Shown: piece by piece, positions 5,388 through 9,229 of the stretch
How positions within the stretch are numbered: position 1 is the first letter of the stretch
Layout of the letters: the number at the start of each line of letters is the position of its first letter
Source: an uncultured Coriobacteriales bacterium
GTDB taxonomy: Bacteria; Actinomycetota; Coriobacteriia; Coriobacteriales; Atopobiaceae
Assembly (NCBI GenBank): GCA_947305035.1
Contig: CAMZCV010000025.1
Location: 1-9,229 of the forward strand
Length of the DNA stretch: 9,229 nucleotides
Direction of reading: 5' to 3'
The notes under the pieces: generated by a model
What the model was told of the DNA's origin: nothing
What the model saw: the letters and a program-made list of their open reading frames with translations, nothing else
Databases searched by the model: none
Position numbers and translations under genes: made by a program

Positions 5388-7577
5388 TTAGGCGTCCTTG
5401 TCCAGCCTCTGACGCTCGACCAGCTCGGCAAAGAGGCCGTCCTTGGCGATGAGCTCGTCGTATGTTCCCTCTTCGGCGATGCGCCCGCCGTCTACTACAA
5501 GGATTCTATCGCAGTGGCGCACGGTTGAGAGGCGGTGCGCGATCACGATGCGGGTGCACTTGAGCTTCTCAAGGGCATCCGCGACATGCTTCTGGGTGAT
5601 GTTGTCGAGCGCGCTTGTAGCCTCGTCGAGCATGAGGATGCGGCGCTTTCCGCAGATGGCGCGGGCGATCATGATGCGCTGGCGCTGGCCGCCCGAGATG
5701 CCGCCACCGCCTTCGGTCACGAGGGTCTGCATGCCCATGGGCATGCGGCGGATGTCGTCGGCGATGCCTGCGACCTCGGCGGCAGCCCACGCGTCTTCGA
5801 GCGTTGCGGTTGGCGCGCTGATGGTGATGTTGCTGAAGAGGTCGCCCATGAAGAGCCGACCGTTCTGCATCACCACGCCGATGTGATGGCGCAGGCTCCG
5901 CAGGTTGATCTTCGAAACGTCGTTGGGACCATAGAGGATGGTGCCGCGCTCGGGCATCTCGAAACCGAGCAGCAGGCGCAGGATGGTGCTCTTGCCGCAG
6001 CCGCTTTCACCCATGATGGCGACGTACTCGCCCTGACGGACATGGAATGAGAGGTTCCTGAGCACATACGGCGAGTGGTTGTCATAGCGGAAGCTCACGT
6101 TGGAAACGTCGATGCCCCCGGAGAGCGTTTCGATGCTCGGCTGGTCGTCGGAAACCTCGGGCGTGGTGTTGAGGATGGGCGAGACCATCTCGAGCATCGG
6201 GCGGATGCGCACGAGCTGGGCAGCGACGCCCGTCAGCGACATGATGGCGCCCGAGACCTGCCCGAAGGCGGTGCTGAACGCCATGAAGTCGCTCATCTGC
6301 ATGCCCGTCGAGCCAGCGGAGAAGTAGATGAAGATGTTGCCGAGAAGGCCCACGAGGGTGACCAGCGCGGGCAGGGCGCGCATGAGGGGCGGGCGGTTGT
6401 ACGACGGGCGTGCATAGTCGGCGTACCCGTGGGCCCATTTGGCGAAGGCGCGATCCTCTGCTCCTGCGAGCTTGATCTTCTGGACACCGTTGAGGAGTGC
6501 GGTGACCGTGCCCGAGAGCTTGGTCGATGCCTCCAGCGTCTCGCGCTCGAAGCGGTAGGAGGCGATGGTGGCGAAGATGGCCAGACCCGCCTGGATGAGC
6601 ACGACGATGAGCGCGGGAATGGCGAGATGCGGCGCATATGCGGCGATTTGGACCACGTAGACGAGCGAGAGCACCGCTGAGAGGCTGGAGCCCAGCACTA
6701 CGGAGACGATCAGCTGGGCGAGCGAGTTCATGTTCTGCACGCGGCTGCTCAGGTCGCCCGAGGAGTACTGCTTGAAGAACGAGGAGGGGAGTGTGAGCAC
6801 GCGCGCGAATGTTGCCGCCGAGCAGACCGTGTCGAGCTTGGTCGAGACGCGCGCCATCACGAGGCTCCTGCAGGCGCTGATGAGCGACGTGGAGACGGCG
6901 ACGCCCACGAGCAGCGCACCGATGGGCGCCACGAGCGATGCACGACCGCTGGGCACTACCGTGCCGTAGGCAACCTTGTTCGCCCAGGCGGGAAGGAGCC
7001 CGAGGAGCGTGGCTGCGAGCGCTGCGGTTAAGACGAGCAGGTAATCGCCGCGGTCGAACACATGGAGGATGAACGATGCGAAATCCTGGATCCTGAGTGG
7101 CTTTGCGGGAAACGGCTTGTAGAAGAGCAGCGCCTCAGACTCGATATGCTTGGCGATCTCCTTGGTCACCGTGACCTTGCGGGATGTCCCCGGCTCGAGG
7201 TACCAGTAGCCGCGCACGCTCTTGGGGAGCAGCGCGACGATCTCGCCCGTATCGAGGCGTCCGAGCATCGCTCCGAATGCGGAATCCTGCCAGTTTTTGT
7301 CGAGGTGCACCGTGCGGCGCATGGTGCCCGACCCACGGCACATCCACTCGAGCCGATCATCGAGCTCCTCAACGCTTTCGGGCACTCTGCCGGGTTCCAC
7401 GCCGATGTGCGCGAGGCAGGCGCGGGCGGCGGCGTCGATCTGCTCGGAGCTCTCGGTTGCGGGGGCTGCGAACGTGTCGCTGCCGCTCACGCTGGAGGCC
7501 AGCTCGGCATATGCACGGCCGGTGAGCTCGTCGTCGAACCGGGCACGGGTCTTTATCTGCGACTCGATCCAACCCAT
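5388..7577 (-). CDS. NHLP/NHLM-type peptide export ABC transporter, permease-ATPase with non-peptidase N-domain (729 aa)
   Basis: Half-exporter of the kind found as the second transporter in NHLP (nitrile-hydratase-like leader peptide) bacteriocin loci, TIGR03797-like by recall. Residues 1 to about 175 form a soluble domain with the family pattern KNWQDSAFGAMLGR, GEIVALLPKSVRGYWYLEPG and ESEALLFYKPFPAKPL; no catalytic Cys-His peptidase pattern is seen there. About 178-460 is the exporter membrane core, including FFKQYSSGDLSSRV and LAGAEDRAFAKWA. The nucleotide-binding domain is complete: Walker A GESGCGKST 523-531, Q-loop Gln571, signature ISGGQ 627-631, Walker B with catalytic Glu RILMLDEATSALD (Glu652), switch His681. 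ATG at 7577 lies one base after the upstream exporter's TAG and has GAGGAG 8 bases before it, so the two are translationally coupled and likely form a heterodimer in the cytoplasmic membrane. The substrate is inferred to be a peptide; none is encoded here. Family members can be longer, some with extra sensory-like N-terminal domains. Confidence 0.9.
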   Translation of the reverse strand: MGWIESQIKTRARFDDELTGRAYAELASSVSGSDTFAAPATESSEQIDAAARACLAHIGVEPGRVPESVEELDDRLEWMCRGSGTMRRTVHLDKNWQDSAFGAMLGRLDTGEIVALLPKSVRGYWYLEPGTSRKVTVTKEIAKHIESEALLFYKPFPAKPLRIQDFASFILHVFDRGDYLLVLTAALAATLLGLLPAWANKVAYGTVVPSGRASLVAPIGALLVGVAVSTSLISACRSLVMARVSTKLDTVCSAATFARVLTLPSSFFKQYSSGDLSSRVQNMNSLAQLIVSVVLGSSLSAVLSLVYVVQIAAYAPHLAIPALIVVLIQAGLAIFATIASYRFERETLEASTKLSGTVTALLNGVQKIKLAGAEDRAFAKWAHGYADYARPSYNRPPLMRALPALVTLVGLLGNIFIYFSAGSTGMQMSDFMAFSTAFGQVSGAIMSLTGVAAQLVRIRPMLEMVSPILNTTPEVSDDQPSIETLSGGIDVSNVSFRYDNHSPYVLRNLSFHVRQGEYVAIMGESGCGKSTILRLLLGFEMPERGTILYGPNDVSKINLRSLRHHIGVVMQNGRLFMGDLFSNITISAPTATLEDAWAAAEVAGIADDIRRMPMGMQTLVTEGGGGISGGQRQRIMIARAICGKRRILMLDEATSALDNITQKHVADALEKLKCTRIVIAHRLSTVRHCDRILVVDGGRIAEEGTYDELIAKDGLFAELVERQRLDKDA

Positions 7578-7578
7578 G

Positions 7579-9229
7579 CTAGTCGCTCCTCACAAGATCG
7601 GCGTAGGTTCCGTCTGCAGCGAGGAGCTCCTCATGGGTTCCCCGTTCGACGACCTTGCCATGGTCGAGCACTACGATCTCATCGCAGTCGCGGATGGTGG
7701 AGAGGCGGTGCGCAACCACGATGCAGGTGATGCCGCGGTCGCGGATGCGGCTGATGACCTCCGCCTCGGTTTGGGCATCGAGCGCGCTCGTGGCCTCATC
7801 GAGGATGATGACCGTGGGGTCTTGGGCGAGCACGCGGGCGATCTCCAGGCGCTGGAGCTGTCCGCCGCTGTAGTTGCGTCCGCCTGGGAGGATGCGGCTG
7901 GCATAGCCGCCCTCGCGCACGGCGATCTCGTCGTGGATGTTGGCGTCGCGGCAGGCGAGGATGACCTCGTAGTCTTCGATGGAGCGGTCCCACAGCTTGA
8001 CGTTGTTGGAGACCGTATCGTCGAAGGTCACGATGTCCTGGTCGACGACGGCGACCGACCCGCGCAGGACCGCGTGCGGCACCTCCTCGATGGGGGTGCT
8101 GTCGAAGAGGACCTCGCCTTCCCAAGGACGATAGAGGCCCGTGACGAGCTTGGCGATGGTGGATTTGCCGCATCCCGAGCCGCCGACGAGCGCGACCCAG
8201 TTGCCCGGCTTGATGTGGAGGCTGAAGTTCTCGATGAGCGGGGGTTCGAGCGGAGAATAGCCGAAGGTGATGTTGTTGAGGTCGACCTGTCCGCGCAGCT
8301 TCTCGCGGTCGAGGGACTCGATGTCCTCACGGCTCTCCTCGTCGTAGGGTACGTCGACGGGATAGCGCATGACGTCCTCCACGCGCTCCATCTGCGTCTG
8401 CATCTCCTGTACCGTCTGACCCAGGTTGATGATCTGACCGACGGGTGCCATGAAGGAGGAGAGGAAGCCCGTGAAGGCGAGCAGCGCGCCGGGCGTGAGC
8501 TCTCCGGCCACGATGAGCCAGATGCCCAGGACCAGCACGGCGATGTTGGCGAGCTGCGTCATCATGCTGGGAACCATGCCGAGATAGGTGTTGAGGCGGA
8601 TGGTGCGCGCCTGCGACTCGTTGACAGCGGCCTGGTATCCCGCCCAACGGCTGAAATAGCCCGCCTCTGCACCCGAGGCCTTGATGGTCTCGATCATCTC
8701 GACGCCGCCTACGGTGGTGGCATAGAGCTTGCCTGCGCTGGACATGGCGGATCGGGCGATGTTGATGCGCTTATGCGAGATGTAGCGCCCCATGAAGGCG
8801 TTCAGAAGGACGGTGAAGATGCCCACCGCGGTGAGCAGCAGGCTGTATCGCAGCATGATGACGAGGTAGAACACCAGCATGAAGGCATTCACGATGACGG
8901 GCGCGAGCTCTCCGATGAGGGTGAATGCGATGGACTCGTTGGCGGATTGGCGCTGCTGCAGGTCGCCCACCATGCGCTGCTCGTAGAAGCCCACGGGCAG
9001 GTGGAGCAGATGGCGCATGAACCGCGAGGACGAGACTACGGCGATCTTGCCTTGGATGCGCATGAGGTAGATGGCGTTCATGACGGTGACGACGCCGGTT
9101 ATGACTGCGAGCGCGAGCATGATCCCGATAAGCGGCAAGAGCCATTCGGGGTTGCCGCCCGAGAGGATGCGGTCGACGAATACGTGGCTGAGCGATGTGT
9201 TGAGAATCGAGACGACCGATGCGATGGCG
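7579..9229 (-). CDS. NHLP/NHLM-type peptide export ABC transporter, probable peptidase-permease-ATPase, N-terminus off the window
   Basis: C-terminal 549 residues of an ABC exporter; the frame stays open to the window edge, so the true start lies beyond 9229. The visible part begins in the first membrane helix (SVVSILNTSLSHVFVDRIL) and carries the features I recall for TIGR03796-like NHLP peptidase/permease/ATPases: LPVGFYEQRMVGDLQQRQ, VGGVEMIETIKASGAEAGYF followed by SRWAGYQAAVNESQ, then LTPGALLAFTGFLSSFMAPV. The nucleotide-binding domain is intact: Walker A GGSGCGKST (8184-8158), Q-loop VVDQDIVTFDDTV, signature YSGGQ (about 7872-7858), Walker B TVIILDEATSALD and switch AHRLSTIRD. Relatives have about 150-170 residues before this point, usually a C39 cysteine peptidase that cuts a double-glycine leader during export; whether it is present cannot be seen. 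It is separated from the second exporter by one base and probably dimerises with it. Downstream in the same block is a STAS gene; the promoter is outside the window. Confidence 0.88.
   Translation of the reverse strand, partial: AIASVVSILNTSLSHVFVDRILSGGNPEWLLPLIGIMLALAVITGVVTVMNAIYLMRIQGKIAVVSSSRFMRHLLHLPVGFYEQRMVGDLQQRQSANESIAFTLIGELAPVIVNAFMLVFYLVIMLRYSLLLTAVGIFTVLLNAFMGRYISHKRINIARSAMSSAGKLYATTVGGVEMIETIKASGAEAGYFSRWAGYQAAVNESQARTIRLNTYLGMVPSMMTQLANIAVLVLGIWLIVAGELTPGALLAFTGFLSSFMAPVGQIINLGQTVQEMQTQMERVEDVMRYPVDVPYDEESREDIESLDREKLRGQVDLNNITFGYSPLEPPLIENFSLHIKPGNWVALVGGSGCGKSTIAKLVTGLYRPWEGEVLFDSTPIEEVPHAVLRGSVAVVDQDIVTFDDTVSNNVKLWDRSIEDYEVILACRDANIHDEIAVREGGYASRILPGGRNYSGGQLQRLEIARVLAQDPTVIILDEATSALDAQTEAEVISRIRDRGITCIVVAHRLSTIRDCDEIVVLDHGKVVERGTHEELLAADGTYADLVRSD
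7586..7591 (-). promoter_or_regulatory. Ribosome binding site of the second exporter, inside the first exporter's end
   Basis: Minus-strand GAGGAG is 8 bases before the ATG at 7577 and overlaps the final codons of the upstream exporter (stop TAG at 7581-7579). The arrangement fits translational coupling of the two subunits. Confidence 0.7.

Noticed and set aside
5366..5431. TTG at 5431 as start of the minus-strand STAS protein
   Set aside because: It lies inside the exporter gene and adds non-STAS residues; ATG 5365 has AAAGGA 7 bases upstream.
5535..6050. Plus-strand open frame of 171 codons opposite the second exporter's ATPase domain
   Set aside because: It is the complement of Walker A to Walker B coding sequence, with no independent support.
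7062..7730. Plus-strand open frame of 222 codons across the junction of the two exporter genes
   Set aside because: Antisense to two well-supported ABC genes. No recognisable domain, and the minus-strand frames carry intact motifs.
9136..9138. TTG at 9138 as start of the first exporter
   Set aside because: The frame continues upstream to the window edge with exporter-like membrane sequence (HVFVDRILSGGNPEWL), so this is an internal Leu codon.

Overview
The window is a densely coding, GC-rich stretch from a bacterial chromosome. Codons favour G or C in the third position, starts are mostly ATG with good Shine-Dalgarno sites, and most genes in each block are separated by 1 to 22 bases. Gene content and sequence style (large FtsX-like permease with coiled coils, stand-alone STAS proteins, paired NHLP-type exporters) suggest a high-GC Actinobacteriota member, most likely class Coriobacteriia (Collinsella/Olsenella-like). 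That assignment is an inference from recall, not a measured result. No rRNA, tRNA, CRISPR array, insertion sequence or phage gene was seen, and no gene-free stretch exceeds about 60 bases.

Plus strand, positions 1-5001, four genes in one tight block: a 1128-residue FtsX/MacB-type ABC permease with a very long coiled-coil insertion in its first extracellular domain; a 143-residue soluble protein of unknown function; a 107-residue STAS-domain protein of the anti-sigma-factor-antagonist type; and a 277-residue MscS-family mechanosensitive channel. Gaps are 12, 10 and 2 bases, so one transcript is likely. The ATPase partner of the permease is not in the window and may lie upstream.

Minus strand, positions 9229 down to 5060, three genes in another tight block: an ABC exporter subunit whose N-terminus lies beyond the window; a second ABC exporter subunit with a distinctive non-peptidase N-terminal domain; and a second STAS protein. 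The two exporters closely resemble the paired transporters of NHLP/NHLM-type peptide natural-product loci (peptidase-permease-ATPase plus permease-ATPase). They are probably a heterodimer that exports, and perhaps trims, a peptide. No precursor peptide, membrane-fusion protein or tailoring enzyme is present in the window.

The two blocks converge, with 58 bases between their stop codons and no convincing terminator. The most notable feature is that each membrane-protein block carries its own small STAS protein with the same YVSSxGLR motif. This points to partner-switching signalling tied to envelope functions (peptide export, an FtsX-like permease, a tension-gated channel). The cognate kinase/anti-sigma and phosphatase are not visible, so the link is a hypothesis.
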